From Hordeum vulgare subsp. vulgare (taxonomy: Eukaryota > Streptophyta > Magnoliopsida > Poales > Poaceae): a stretch of 64,000 bases of DNA. The notes beneath the pieces were generated by a model. It saw only the letters and a list, made by a program, of their open reading frames with translations. It made no database searches and had not been told where the DNA came from. The translations under genes were made by a program, and so were the position numbers. The stretch is from positions 512,538,263 to 512,602,262 of the forward strand of contig NC_058524.1 of assembly GCF_904849725.1 (NCBI RefSeq), given 5' to 3'. This document shows, in pieces, positions 12,223-23,760 of the stretch (within the stretch, counting starts at the first letter, position 1; every line of letters starts with the position of its first letter).

Positions 12223-12227
12223 GTTTT
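12223..12227. repeat. Target site duplication, left copy (solo LTR)
   Basis: The bases gtttt precede the solo LTR and recur at 13608-13612. Confidence 0.9.
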
Positions 12228-13607
12228 TGTAAGTGCATCTAGTGCCCCTTAGTGATTTTGGTGGTTTGAAGACTTATAGGTTAAGTATCTAATGTGTTTA
12301 TGAGTGTACACAGGATCTATAAGTCATTGAGCAGTTTGAGATATTTGAAGAATATTGACCCCTAAAGATATATATCTTCGGTTGAAGAAATTGGCCTGAA
12401 GCTGAAGAAATGAATCACGAGGAATCTGCGATGAAATTGATATTCCTCATGAAGATACTGAAATTGAGGAATTCGGTGTGTGGTGAAGAAAATCACTTTG
12501 AAGAATTTGAAGCATGAAGACTTACTCTTTCTGTTTTATTTTCTTCGCATTTGAGTAATAGGAACACCGTACTATTAAAGGGGGTCGAAGTTACACTTTG
12601 GAATGAATTTCCTCATGATGCTCAACCCAAGCCTAATCCTATCAAAAGCCTCAAGTGAGGAATACGAGTGACATGAGGACTCTCACAGTTGAGGGTTCCG
12701 ACCGTTTCGATAGCCACGCCAAGTCATTGGTCTTATCCACTCCAACGGTCATATTATTTAAGGGCATTAGTGTCAAATCATGTTGGGATGCTCCCAGGCT
12801 ATAAATAGCCACCCCCCACAACCATTAGCTGGTTGGCTCCTCCGTTAAAAACTGACACTTGTCATAAGAGCAACCCAATTCCTCAGAGTCTTCGAGAGTA
12901 ATTCATCAGTGAGGAAATACCCCATACACCGAAACCACAAACCAAACCTAGTGATTGAGCATCACTGAAGAAGTTGTTCCTATATGGGACTGAAGCCTTT
13001 TACCTTTGAGGACTGTGCTTTCCAGCAGTCAGTTGTGGATCGTCGGGTGACCAAGTTTGTGAGGGTTTGGAAGTCTGCCTTGAAGACTTACCACGAGTGT
13101 TGGGCGAGGACTGTGTGTTCTTAGCCCAAGGAGAACACGGTAGGGACCGTGTGTCCCGGGACTATGTGTCCTTTGGTTTCAATACCAAGCCACTCCAAAC
13201 CATATGTACGACTGTCACAGCAGTTGGAACTGGGTCATCAACGACTTTCTTCACTGAGAAACGGGTTCTAATTCCTCAACTCCTTACTTTCCTCGTATTA
13301 TGTGTTGATGACTTTCACTACTACTGTTCGAAGAATTTGCTGAAGACTTTCTCTGAATTTCCTCAACACCAAATTCTTCATGTCAGTTAATCCTCATCTG
13401 TATTCTCCGTGCATGCTCACTGCGCAATCTGTTTTCACATTCCACACTCTGAAAAACTGCTGTTGTGAGACTTTGCACTTCTGATCCTTTACTGTTTCCG
13501 CTGTGAGTTAGTCATCAGGGAGTAATTTCCTCAAAAGGAATTTCCTCATTGATGAAATTCTAAAAATCTCCTATTCACCCCCCTCTAGTCGATATAACGC
13601 ACTTTCA
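12228..13607 (+). mobile_element. Solo LTR of a Maximus-like Copia element
   Basis: The sequence starts TGTAAGTGCATCTAGTGCCCC and ends GCACTTTCA, the same termini as both LTRs of the complete element at 40713-54834. It is 1380 bases long against 1401 and 1402 there. It is flanked by perfect gtttt duplications, so it is a true solo LTR formed by LTR-LTR recombination after insertion into the C1 ORF3-like gene. It holds a TATA box at 12800-12806. The small open frame at 13067-13390 is LTR sequence, not a gene. Confidence 0.93.
12800..12806 (+). promoter_or_regulatory. TATA box of the solo LTR
   Basis: TATAAAT within CTATAAATAG is conserved at the same LTR position in the two LTRs of the complete copy (41284 and 53993). 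Confidence 0.7.
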
Positions 13608-13612
13608 GTTTT
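13608..13612. repeat. Target site duplication, right copy (solo LTR)
   Basis: The bases gtttt follow the solo LTR and match 12223-12227. Confidence 0.9.
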
Positions 13613-14052
13613 CCAACAACACGAATAGTTCTCTTCAGGGCTCTTTTGTGACCTCGCTTCTTTGCAAGCCTAGCCTCTAGAGCTCTAGTGTCAGCAGGTT
13701 TAGCATACTCCTTTCTCATAGTCTTCCTAACTATGCTCTTCTCCTTCTCCTTTTGGGGAGTAGATTCCTTAGAGATGAAGTCAGAATGTTCTTCATCAGA
13801 ATTCAGCTTCCTTCTGGACCTAGTAGGTGCCTTGGGCATGCCATGGGAGCGAGGAGTACATGGGTCAGAAGGGATCCTCTCAGGACTAGTGCCTGCGTCC
13901 GTGTCACAACTGGGCTCACTGAAGTTGTTTTGACTATCCTCTGAACATAACATCTTGCAAGAACAAGCACACAAGCACAATCGTAAATCCTGTGAAAAGA
14001 TATAGAAGAGCTGGAATGGATGAGCATCACAAAATTGTAGAAGTTTTGTCAA

Positions 14053-14610
14053 ATTTGAACTCTAAGAAGAAATTAGTTTTAACATTCAGCAAAAGAGGAT
14101 TTTGGATCCACCGAGTGAGAAATTTCGGAGCCACGGAGACATATGTTCTCAATAACAGAATCTTTGCACCCTTTTCGGTTTCACCGAAAAGGAGAACGCA
14201 GTTCCACCGAGAACATTCTCAGTAACCCTAAAACTAAAATTGGTAAGACCGATTTTTGCAACTCGGTGACACCGAGATTTAATTTTGTGGACTGTTAACC
14301 CTAATAATTCGTTTGCTCGCTAATCTAAGGAATTTTCTGCTGGAAAGAATTAGTGCAATAGTGCATAGATATTGACAGGACCTATTTGCACAAAGAGACA
14401 AATTTGGAGCGCAAAATGAAAAAAAATCTGTACCCTAACTTGACGTGGATTCGCTACAGTGGCGACGATGGTGAAGAATCCGTCAGCGGTGAGGACTCCT
14501 CGTGAAGGCGCACGGGAGGATCAAGAAGACATCCAGGGGACTAGGGCGCGACACCGAGGAGGTGCGGCTATTCGGTGTTTGAAGTGATTTTCAACCGTCA
14601 GGTTTCGTGG

Positions 14611-14676
<66 letters not shown>

Positions 14677-15739
14677 CTGCTTGGTATCAGTGACACCGAG
14701 ACGAGATTTTTGGTGCCACCGAGTTCCACAACTGTCTGCTGACAGTAAAACTCTGTGACGCCAAAAAGCAAAACTCGATTGGACCGAGATGGTAAAACCT
14801 GAGCAACACTAGGCTTCGGTGGGACCGAGATTTTGAGGTTGGTCACAATGAGACGAACTTTGGGAGGTTTTAGAATTCAGCCCCTGTGGAGACGGATCTC
14901 ACAGTGCTCCTCACACAATGTCTCACTAAAGGGCTTACTCAAATTTTGTGATAAATCATGAATATAATTTGAGACAAGAAAGCATAGATAGCTTCAGAAG
15001 GGTACTTAGGCATTCTTGCATATCCAATTGTCCAAAACAAATAGAAAACCAAATAACAATAATCGGATATCCTCGAATGAGAAAAATATGCATACCAACA
15101 TGCTCACACAATAAGATGTCAAATAAATATGGTGGACATGCACAAACAGAATAGCATCTATCAAGCACTTTGGCGATGACGAAGTCATCTATATACGAGT
15201 ATTGACTTAGGAGCCAAATAAAATACTTGATCATAGGTCATACTCATAGATTAAGCACAAGTGCAGTTACGACTTTTACATAATGCATTAATGTGTTCAC
15301 ATAATTTAGGAGATGCTTATACTCAAGTCTTAGAGAAAAGCTCCCCCTAGATGTGACATCGCCCTAAGAGGGATAAACTAACCTTTGGTTTTGTTGTAGA
15401 ATACTTCAAGTAGGTGTAGTAGTTGTCGATACTCATTGTTGATGAAGATCATCTTGAGTTGCGAGAAATCCTTATTGTTTCTTACTCTTCTCACCTACAT
15501 GGGTTAGTCCCAAAGAAAAAGAAACAAATGCAAGGATATCTATGGACATGGAGTGAAATACATGGAAGGTGATGTCCAAAGATGCATTAATTACCTTGTC
15601 CCTTGCTCACCTTTGAGGGAATGTGTGACTCCTTGAACTAATGCATATGGTTAGAGTTGTTGCATATAATTCTTGCCAAAATGAATAAGAGTGAATTTCA
15701 TTGGCGGAGTTACCCCTCAAGAATTTTCTAGTTCTTCCT
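14053..15739 (-). other. C1 non-coding stretch between gag and ORF3-like gene
   Basis: No domain is recognisable here where a Copia pol would be expected. The half nearest the ORF3-like gene (14053-14900) is rich in the motif TCGGTG/CACCGA and contains a TA microsatellite. The other half is AT-rich with only short frames. On the minus strand a purine tract (AGGGGGAGCTTTT, near 15340) resembles a Copia polypurine tract, but no LTR follows. Confidence 0.5.
14611..14676. repeat. TA dinucleotide microsatellite
   Basis: This is an almost pure AT run of about 66 bases with two C interruptions. It lies within C1. It is likely length-variable between accessions and has no coding role. Confidence 0.95.
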
Positions 15740-17899
15740 CTTGGGGACCCACATCATCTAGATGGGGATCCTTGGAGTTGTGGTAGCACTAGATGAGGTA
15801 TTACTAGAAGTGTCCTTGGGAACCCACTCGACCTTGGCTTGGGGTTCTTCCTCAAATAAATCAATATCCTCTTGAAGCTTTCCCTTGCCCTTGTGGTCTT
15901 GTGGTGACAGGCCATCTTGAAAGCTTGTTCCCTTGGGAGGAGTAGGACCATACTTCTCCTCTTGAGGAACAAACTTGGGAATGGGATATGCACCTTCTTC
16001 CCAAACATATCCCTTGACATTGAAGTAGCCAACACCTTGCTTCTTCTCATATCCTCCTTGCTTGTGCACAATTTCCTCGAATTCCTTACTTCTGACAAGA
16101 TTGTTGAAGACACCTCTCTCTATAATTCCTTTCAATAAATTGTTTTCTTGCCCAAGTGTAACTTGGCTAAGAGAATCATTAGTGGAATCAAGAGAGCTAC
16201 TAGAAACAACATCATTTCATTTAGATTTAGCATTGTTGTTACTAGATGAAGAAACTTTCTTGGCTTTGTTACTAGTGTTCTTAGGTTTAACTTGTGGAAC
16301 AAAATAGACAAGATTAATCGTTTGGTTAGATAAGAAGAACTCTTCTTTCGAAGATCATCATTGATTGATTTTAGAAACTCATGCTCTTGCTCTAAATTAA
16401 GCTTCTCGAAGCATAGCTTTTCATGAATTCTTGCAAGCTCTCTATGATTTTCTAGAGTAGTTTCATGAGCTAACTTAAAAGTATCTAATTCTTTAGTTAG
16501 TCATTCAATCGCTTTCTTACCATCATCATTCGATTTTTCTTGACTATCATGAATATATTCAAGTTCATTTTCAATGATATCACTAGTCTTATAAAAGAGA
16601 AAATCATCTTCCCCTAATAAATAATCCTAATCACTATCAAAGTCAAAGTACTCGGGGTGTGATACCTTGGGACCCTTTGCCATGAAGCAGCTTCTAATCC
16701 CGTCATTTGGTGAATCAAATAACTCATAGGAGTTGGAGGAATCGAATGCAAGACCGACATCACCGTCATCTGGACTATAGTCGGAGTTGGGGTGATAGCT
16801 TCTCTCAGATTAGTTGTCAGACTCAGAGTCAGAAACCCATTCAACAACGTGAGCTTGATATCTTCTTCTTGAAATTCTCTTGGTATACTTATCCTTCTCT
16901 GATTCTTTGCCTCTCTTGGAGTGTCTTTGTTCATAATGATCTTATTTACTCATTCTCTCTCTACGAGGTGACTCATCTCTTGAGATATGTCTTCTAGGTG
17001 ACTCTTCTCTTCGTTTTTGGGGAGCCGAGTACTCATTTGAATAGTGTTCATGCTTTCCACAGTTGTAGCCAATTCAATCACGACTAGACAAACGCTTCTC
17101 ATCATATCTTGAGCTTGATCTTCTCTCTTTGCCTCTACTCTTATAGAACTTGTTGAATTTTTTGACCATGAGGCTTATCTCTTCACTGATAACAAGGTTG
17201 TCACTTGAAGTAGCGAGAGTATCACTTGAAGCATTGTAAGTACTGCTTGACTTGTTGTGTAACTCATCTTTGTCCTTGAGTGACATTTCATGAGCAACAA
17301 TCCTTCCAATGACTTCAGCTGGCTTGAGATCCTTGTAGTTTGGTATCATTTGGATTAATGTTCACACGGTGTCGTATCTTCCATCCAAGGCTCTAAGTAT
17401 CTTCTTGATGTCGAATTTGTCAATCATCTCTTCACTTCCTAAGCCGACATTCTTGTTTGTGATGAGAGCTAGCCTATAATACATCTGAGTGACACCTTCA
17501 TCATCCTTCATCTTGAACTTGTCAAGCTGACTTTGTCGGACATCCAACTTAGATTCCCTGAAAGAATCAGTACCTTCGTGCATATCAATAAAGTATCCCA
17601 AATTTTCTTTGTATTTTCAAGGAGATTGATTTTGTTTAATTATTCGGGACACAAGCAGTTGAACAAAATATCACAAGCTTGAGCATTTAATTGTAGCATC
17701 TTCAGTTCTTTCGCTGTCACATAGCGATCTGGTTCTTTTCCTTCTCTGAAGAAATCACCTTGCACACCAAGATGAGCAACAACCCAAACGACAGGATTAT
17801 GACGAGAATATGCAATTTCATTTTATGCTTCCAACTAGCAAAATTAGTACCATCAAAATATGGACTTCTACGGTGAGAATTTCCTTTACTGGATGCCAT
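15740..17899 (-). pseudogene. C1 gag polyprotein
   Basis: The start ATG is placed at 17899, 40 bases downstream of the primer binding site, giving MASSKG. The retrotransposon gag domain follows, with SQLDKFKMKDDEGVTQMY and KILRALDGRYDTV (17601-17362). An Arg/Ser-rich tract (17349-17074) and a zinc knuckle near 17050 come next, where two cysteines of the C-C-H-C pattern have become Gly and Tyr and a stop intervenes. The C-terminal region (16135-15745) has LKGIIERGV-like coiled coil and VEWVPKDTSS. Many stops and frameshifts show it is dead. Confidence 0.78.
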
Positions 17900-17938
17900 A
17901 CTCTCCAAGGTTTTGAAACCAATTCAATGGAGACCAAA

Positions 17939-17950
17939 GCTCTGATACCA
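17939..17950 (-). other. Primer binding site of C1
   Basis: The minus strand reads TGGTATCAGAGC two bases inside the LTR end. It is the perfect initiator-Met tRNA complement used by Copia elements and sets the LTR boundary and orientation. Confidence 0.9.
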
Positions 17951-18588
17951 CCTGTAGGATCGAAAGTATATCTAGAGGGGGGTGATTAGACTACTTGACA
18001 AGATAAAATCTTAGCCTTTTCCAAACTTTAAGTGTGGGTCAGTTTTAGCAATTATGACTAGTAAATTACACCCTACACATGCACATCTAAGAGCATCAGA
18101 GTGGAAAGTAAGACATGCATATGTAAAGTAGAGGTTAAGGTAGGGAGATCAAACGCAAAGGTTGACACATCGATTTTTTTGGCATGGTTCCGATAGGTGG
18201 CGATCTCGTATGTCCATGTTAGTGGAGAGTTCAACCCACGGAGGGTAACAGGTACGAGAGTCCATGGAGGGTTCCACCCACAAGGGGTCCATGAAGAAAC
18301 GGCCTTGTCTATTCCACCATTTGTTCTGTCCAGACACGACTAAAATCACTCACTATAGATCTTGATGAACTAGGCGATCTCCTTATCCTTACAAACATCC
18401 TGGTTCAACTCCACAACATGAAGTAGGAGGGTCCCAAGCGACACCTAACCAATCTAGGGGGCACCACCCACTAAAAGGTAATAAATGTAGTAGAACGATG
18501 AACTCCTTCTTCTTGTGCTTCTAAAGATAGTCTCCTCAACACTCAATCCCTCTCTCTCATATTTGGCAGGGGTAGGAGAGATTGATCT

Positions 18589-18601
18589 TGTGGAAAGCAA
18601 C
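18589..18601. repeat. LINE target site duplication, left copy
   Basis: The 13 bases tgtggaaagcaac recur at 21033-21045. Confidence 0.92.
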
Positions 18602-21032
18602 TTTTTTTGACAAACTATTGTAGGGAAACACCCCACAGCTTTTCTTTTATTCCATTAACAGATCATATGTACATGAGAGGGGGTTGGGATATACAAATGG
18701 GAAGGGGGTGGGGTGGGGTGTTACAAATGTCAGGGAAGTAAAAAAGATATCCACTTAAGTAAATCATCCTTAAATCTAGCATTAATCATGTGAGCTAAAA
18801 GGGATATATCATGAAGAAAACCAGATTTCCATTTACTGAAACATGGTCTCTCATTGTTGAGGATCCTGGCATTTCGAACTGCCCAAATATTCCAGCAGGC
18901 AGTAAACACTACTTCAGAGAAAAATGGATGATGAAACTCCTTTCTGGCTGACAATGAAGTGGTCCACATAGAATTACCCTGCCATGAGATCTGAAGGTAA
19001 GTCCATACCCCGCTGCTGAAGAGGCAGCTAAAAAAGAGATAATCTCTATCCACTTTGATTCTAGCATGACAAAGAATACAGAGATTTGACTCACACACTT
19101 TCCAGTGCGTTCTTTCCAACATGTCGTGTGTGTTGAGCCTGTCCATGATGAGCATCCAAGCAAACATCTTGATTTTCATTGTGCAACTACTTTTCCATAT
19201 CCACCCAAGAAGTGGGTTGGGAATAATGGGTAGGTGCACATGAATGTAATATTTCTTGGCAGTATAAGATTTACAATCACTACTCCACAGCCAAATATCA
19301 TTACAGGTTGGATCATTATCAAGATTGTGAAGTAAAGAGGTGGCTGAATCCAACTCTTGATGGACCTTGTCAGATAGAGGCAGATGGAACATGTTGATCA
19401 AAGTTTCATCTTGGTGAGCCTGGAACATTTCCGCAGCAATGCAGAAAGTGTCAATGACAGAGGAGAACAATCTTTGGAAACGAACAGCTAGAGGCATTGT
19501 AAACTCTCCTACTGCCAAGGAATCTGACCAAAAGAGAAAAGTGTCTCCCGTGTTGGGCTGTACATATGTGACAGCTCTGTAGTTATCCATGTTTTTGCAG
19601 ATATCCTTCGACCAAAAGGAACCATAAAGGGAGGTACCCTGAGGAACTGTGGTATGATAATAGGTGTTCCAGATTAAATGTACCCAAGGTATATCAGCCT
19701 TGTTTAAGAACTTGTTCACATGTTTCAGCAACAGGGCTTCATTCTGGATATACAGATTCATAATGCCCAAACCCCCCTTCATTTTTGGTCTGCATACTAA
19801 ATTCCAAGCAGCAAGAGAAGGGGCATGGTCTCGTCCATTTTTTGTCCACAAACACTATCTCTGTATCCTTTCCAACTGTTTAAGAATCCCGGGTGGTATA
19901 TCCAAACTGCAAAGGAAAAAAGATGGGAACAGAGGACAAGGCAGAATTTTGGTATTGCAATCTCCCCCTGAGCCAGGAAGGAGGAGCTAGCAGAAAATCT
20001 CCTTTCCATGTTGTCAACCAAGGGCATTAGGTCAACAATTCTTGGTCTGGTTGTCCCAACAGGCAAGCCAAGATAGGTGAAAGGTAAATATCCAACCTTA
20101 CAACCAATAGAGGCAGCAAGTGTCTCAAGCTCTCCGTGATCAATGTTAATGGGCAACAATGCAGATTTGTGATAGTTTACTTGGAGACCTGTGGATTGGG
20201 AAAAAAGCAGGAGCATATTTTTGAATTCTAGCAGCTGAGACTCTATAGCAGGCAAAATGATGAGTGTGTCATGTGCATATTGGACAATTGGGAAGTCTTT
20301 GTCATGACAGGGTATTTGCAGCTGGATGAAGCCATCCTGCAACAACTGATTGACCAATGTTTGGAGAAAATCAGCAGCAATGGCAAAAAGGAGAGAGGAC
20401 ATGGGGTCTCCCTGCCTGACCCCTTTTTTGCACATATATTTTTTCAAGGGACTCCATTGAGAAGAATAGAGGAGGAGCCAGAAGTGAGCAACTGCTGTCT
20501 CCATAGAATCCACTTAGCATTGAAACGTTTGTGCTTGAGAATCTGAAAGATGAATTCATGTTCCACAGAGTAAAAAGCGTTCTCAAAATCAAGCTTGAGG
20601 ATGACAATTGGTTGTTTCGATTGGTGACATTGATGCAAATATTCCAGGGTCCATCCAACACAATGTTGTATGGTTCTGGACTTGATGAAACCATACTGAT
20701 TTTTATGGATACATTTCATCATATGCAACTGCAGCCTATTGACAATCATCTTGGAGAGGAATTTAAGACCCATACCAGTCAGTGAGATAGGTTTGAAATC
20801 ACCAACCTGTTCAGGGGATCTCTTTTTCGGCACCAGAGTGATATAAGAGGAGTTCATATTCTCCAACTTGGCTATCCCTGCATGAAAGTCAACTACAAGC
20901 TGATAGAAATTAGAACAGATAATATGGCAGCATTTCTTGAAAAAAAGACCATTGAAACCATCTGGACCAGGTGCCTTATCAATGGGCATTTCTTTGATAG
21001 TCATATCAGCTTGTAGTTGACTTTCATAAAAA
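18602..21032 (-). mobile_element. 5'-truncated LINE (L1-type) retrotransposon
   Basis: A 2.4-kb minus-strand insertion begins within the RT domain and ends in a 7-base A tail (T run at 18602-18608), bounded by a perfect 13-bp target duplication. Missing 5' sequence, an A tail and a long variable duplication are the signature of target-primed reverse transcription with incomplete synthesis. It splits the C1 5' LTR. Confidence 0.95.
18730..21004 (-). pseudogene. LINE ORF2 C-terminal half: reverse transcriptase and zf-RVT
   Basis: The RT domain starts at KAPGPDGFNGLFFKK (about 20970) and continues through the palm motif with VILKLDFENAFYSVEH, then KGVRQGDPMSSLLFAIA in another frame (about 20420). 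The catalytic YADD box reads YAHD, with His at 20271-20273. After a further frameshift near 19830 the frame 19851-18730 (373 residues) stays open and carries GGLGIMNL and the zinc-binding RT-associated domain (FAWMLIMDRLNTHDML, CILCHARI, FFSC). It ends in WISFLLP. The endonuclease and ORF1 are absent because of 5' truncation. It is inactive. Confidence 0.92.
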
Positions 21033-21045
21033 TGTGGAAAGCAAC
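21033..21045. repeat. LINE target site duplication, right copy
   Basis: The 13 bases tgtggaaagcaac match 18589-18601. Confidence 0.92.
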
Positions 21046-21196
21046 ATGGGGAGGCTATAAATCAAGTTTCAAATGGTTGGAATGTAATCTCTTGATCTCA
21101 ACACATGAGTAGGTGGATCTCTCTCATAAAAATGGATCTGGCTAGTGTAAGTGTGTTCTGAGTGTTTTCTATGTGAATGAGAGGTAGGTGGAGGGG

Positions 21197-21204
21197 TATA
21201 TATA
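21197..21204 (-). promoter_or_regulatory. TATA box of C1 LTR
   Basis: TATATATA lies between the TCGGTG motif cluster (upstream on the minus strand) and the R/U5 part, the expected position for the LTR promoter. Confidence 0.65.
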
Positions 21205-21629
21205 GGCATCCCCCAAAATCCAACCGTTACAATATTATTGCCCAACTCGGTGACACTGAAAATGAATCTCGGTGGAACCGGGTTGCACTAAATGTGGCAA
21301 CTTTTGAATTCTCGGTGAGACCAATATAGGAATCTCGGTGGTACCGATACGATGACCTAGACCAGTTCCCAAATCTCGGTGAGAGCGAATTTCAACTCAG
21401 AAATTATGATTCTTGAAATCTTCTCAACAAAAAGTTGGTCACTGAATCTTGGTGGCACCTATTACTGAGATGGTAGTGTTTGGAATGGGATCTGTCCAGT
21501 AAATTGGTAGGGCCGAATGGAAATAGTTGGTGGCACCTATTTTGTAGGTTTGGGTGTGGACACACATAGTTTGTGGGAGAATGGCTGAATATTTTTGGTG
21601 GCCACCTCTAAGCACTTGAGCAACCAATT

Positions 21630-23760
21630 TATCATAATACCTCCTGACCTTTTTATATTATTGGCTTTCTTATCACTCAAAGTGATTCTCACAAATGTAA
21701 AATGTAGAGTCTTCTTGTTTCAAGCTTGAGCCAATCCTATTCCTTTCCTTGCATCAAGGGCCTTCTCCTCACAATCCTATAGCCAATGCATCTTTGAACT
21801 TTTCCGAAATATACTTGTATAAACTCATTAGTCTGATGATGCATATGTTGTGATTAATTACCATAACCATCTTAGGGAGCAATTGTGCTTTCTACATGTA
21901 TAAAAATGATGAACGGTGTTTTTGAAACAAATATTATGTCATCTTATATGATCATGCAAAGCAATATGACAATGAAAGTACTAGTCATATGAGGTAACGG
22001 TGGAAGTTGCATTGCAATATATCTCGGAATGGGTATGGAAAGACCATGATAGATAGGTATGGTGGATGTTTTGAGGAAGATATAATGAGGCTTATATGCA
22101 AAAAAGTGTATCATGTCACGGGGTTTGTATCCACCGGCAAAGGTTGCACGGATCCTCGAGGTGAGAATGTTCAATGCACGGTACCAAAGAGGCTAGCATA
22201 TATGAGATGGTAAAAGTGCATACATCAATGTATTCACATTAGTCCTAAAGAACTCACATAATTGTTGCAAGATTTTATTATCTCTCTCAGAGCAATGTAC
22301 TTCTCACATGCCCCTAGGGAGGAAGTTGGTAGGAGTTAACCATCATGCTCCTCCGACCTAAACAACACTAGGATTTCAACGAGGCATAAGAATGCTCACA
22401 CACCATCACCGTGCCATAAAAAATATTTAGATGAACAACAAGTTAACACCCTCTAATTCACGATGTTCTTACTAACTAGCAATCATGAACTCATGCCCTT
22501 TTATATTACCACATTAATATTATCAACTCACAATTTCTCCTTTATGCACTACATGAAGGTTTTGATTATGCACTCATTGAATACCTATTATTCTTTTACT
22601 AGTATTATGACCCTTGCAAATGACCATCACTCTTTATTAACTCTCAAACAAATATAAGTGAAGAATAAGAGTGAAATTCTATCTTTAAAATCTATATGCC
22701 ATCATGCTCAAAAATGATATAAGTTAAGTACTAGAGGAACTGCTTAGCTCAAAACATATAAGTGAAGCACAAAGAGTATTCTAATAAATCATGGTGATCT
22801 TGTGTCTCTCTCAAGTGGGTATGTCCATCAAAAAATTATGGTGTATAACTAAAATAAAATAAAACTAAAGCAAACGACATTGCAAGCAAAACTCATATCA
22901 TGTGATGAATAAAGATATAGCTCCAAGTGACATACCGATGGATTGAGACGAAATAGGGGATGTTTTCCGGGGCATCCCCAAGCTTAGACGTTTGATGCTT
23001 CCTAGAATTTGACTTGGGGTGCCATGGGAATCCCCAAGATTGGGCTCTTGCCACTCCTTATTCCTTCATCCATCATGATAGCACCCAAAAATTGAAAACT
23101 TCAGCACACAAAACTCAACAGAAACCTTCGTGAGATCCATTAGTGTAATAAACATACCGAATACTTTAGGTACTGTTATAAATTTATTCTTATTTTATTA
23201 TTGCATAAGGTACTATATTCTAACTTCTCCATGGCTTATACCACCTTATACAATCGATATCATCATCAAAACAAGCAAACTATGCAAGCAAAAAACCGAA
23301 TATGTCTAGAACAGAACAATGTGTAATGATGTGTAAAGAAACTATACTTATGTAACTCCAAAACTTCTGAGCATTTAGGAAAACCTGATGAATTTTTATA
23401 ACAATACTTTAAAAATGTAGATCAAAAATACGTTCCAGTAAAATCAAAGAAATTTTGCAATGGACGCTAAAGTTTCTATTTTTGCACCATATCAATTCTA
23501 CTTTTCATGCAAGTCATCCCAAAGGCTTTAGTTGGCACAAACACTAATTTAAACATAAAAACACAATCACTACAGTAGCAATAATCATGTTATCTCAAAC
23601 AAACTAGCGCTATTGTTTTATGGCCCTAGCTAGGCATTATGCATAGTATCAAGTGTTCTAGTAATCATGAGAGAAATTCATCATGATATAATGATATTCC
23701 CTTCTCTCAACAGAAAGATTTATAATGGATAAGAAAAAGTATTCGAGGGGACTAAACTTC
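21630..23760 (-). other. Athila-1 non-coding internal sequence
   Basis: This AT-rich stretch of about 2.1 kb has no frame over 80 codons and no recognisable domain on either strand. Non-coding stretches of this sort lie downstream of gag in non-autonomous Athila-type elements of wheat. The left limit is approximate. Confidence 0.55.

Larger units (their letters stand above)
11938..14052 (-). pseudogene. C1 ORF3-like gene, split by a solo LTR
   Basis: The minus-strand frame starts near 14052 and runs through a Ser/Pro-rich and acidic stretch to a basic tract (ALEARLAKKRGHKRALKRT) before the solo LTR at 13607. It resumes left of 12228 with a Pro/Glu stretch, PPKKKKLMTDDMPK and another Lys/Ser-rich tract. 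A TAA in the second part (near 12090) breaks it, and it is cut by G1 at 11938. It resembles the N-terminus of the extra ORF that follows pol in large Sirevirus-type Copia elements, like 49292-52906 here. The basic tracts suggest nucleic-acid binding or nuclear targeting; the function is not known. Confidence 0.6.
11938..21629 (-). mobile_element. C1: non-autonomous Copia derivative, 3' truncated
   Basis: On the minus strand the order is 5' LTR (21629-17953, split by a LINE), primer binding site, gag (17899-15740), a non-coding stretch, and an ORF3-like gene (14052 leftward, split by a Copia solo LTR) cut off at the G1 boundary. No protease, integrase, RT or RNase H is visible, so pol was either never present or was deleted. 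The joining of the two halves into one element is my inference from orientation and the shared TCGGTG/CACCGA motif. The right boundary near 21629 is approximate. Confidence 0.6.
17953..21629 (-). repeat. 5' LTR of C1, split by a LINE
   Basis: The inner end is clear: the minus strand ends CTTTCGATCCTACA at 17953, before the primer binding site. The LTR continues to 18601 and resumes after the LINE at 21046. The outer end is uncertain, placed near 21629 where Athila-1-like AT-rich sequence takes over. Without the LINE it is about 1.2 kb. It has a TATA box near 21197 and at least eight variants of the TCGGTG/CACCGA motif upstream of it. Confidence 0.72.

Noticed and set aside
13067..13390. 107-codon plus-strand frame
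   Set aside because: It lies inside the Copia solo LTR; equivalent positions in the two LTRs of the complete copy are broken (41672-41878 only).
14611..14676. AT-rich run as a possible matrix attachment region or replication origin
   Set aside because: It is a simple TA microsatellite and nothing else in the surroundings supports such a role.
18730..19851. 373-codon frame that could look like a host gene
   Set aside because: Its zf-RVT domain, the adjacent RT motifs, A tail and target duplication show that it is the 3' part of a LINE.
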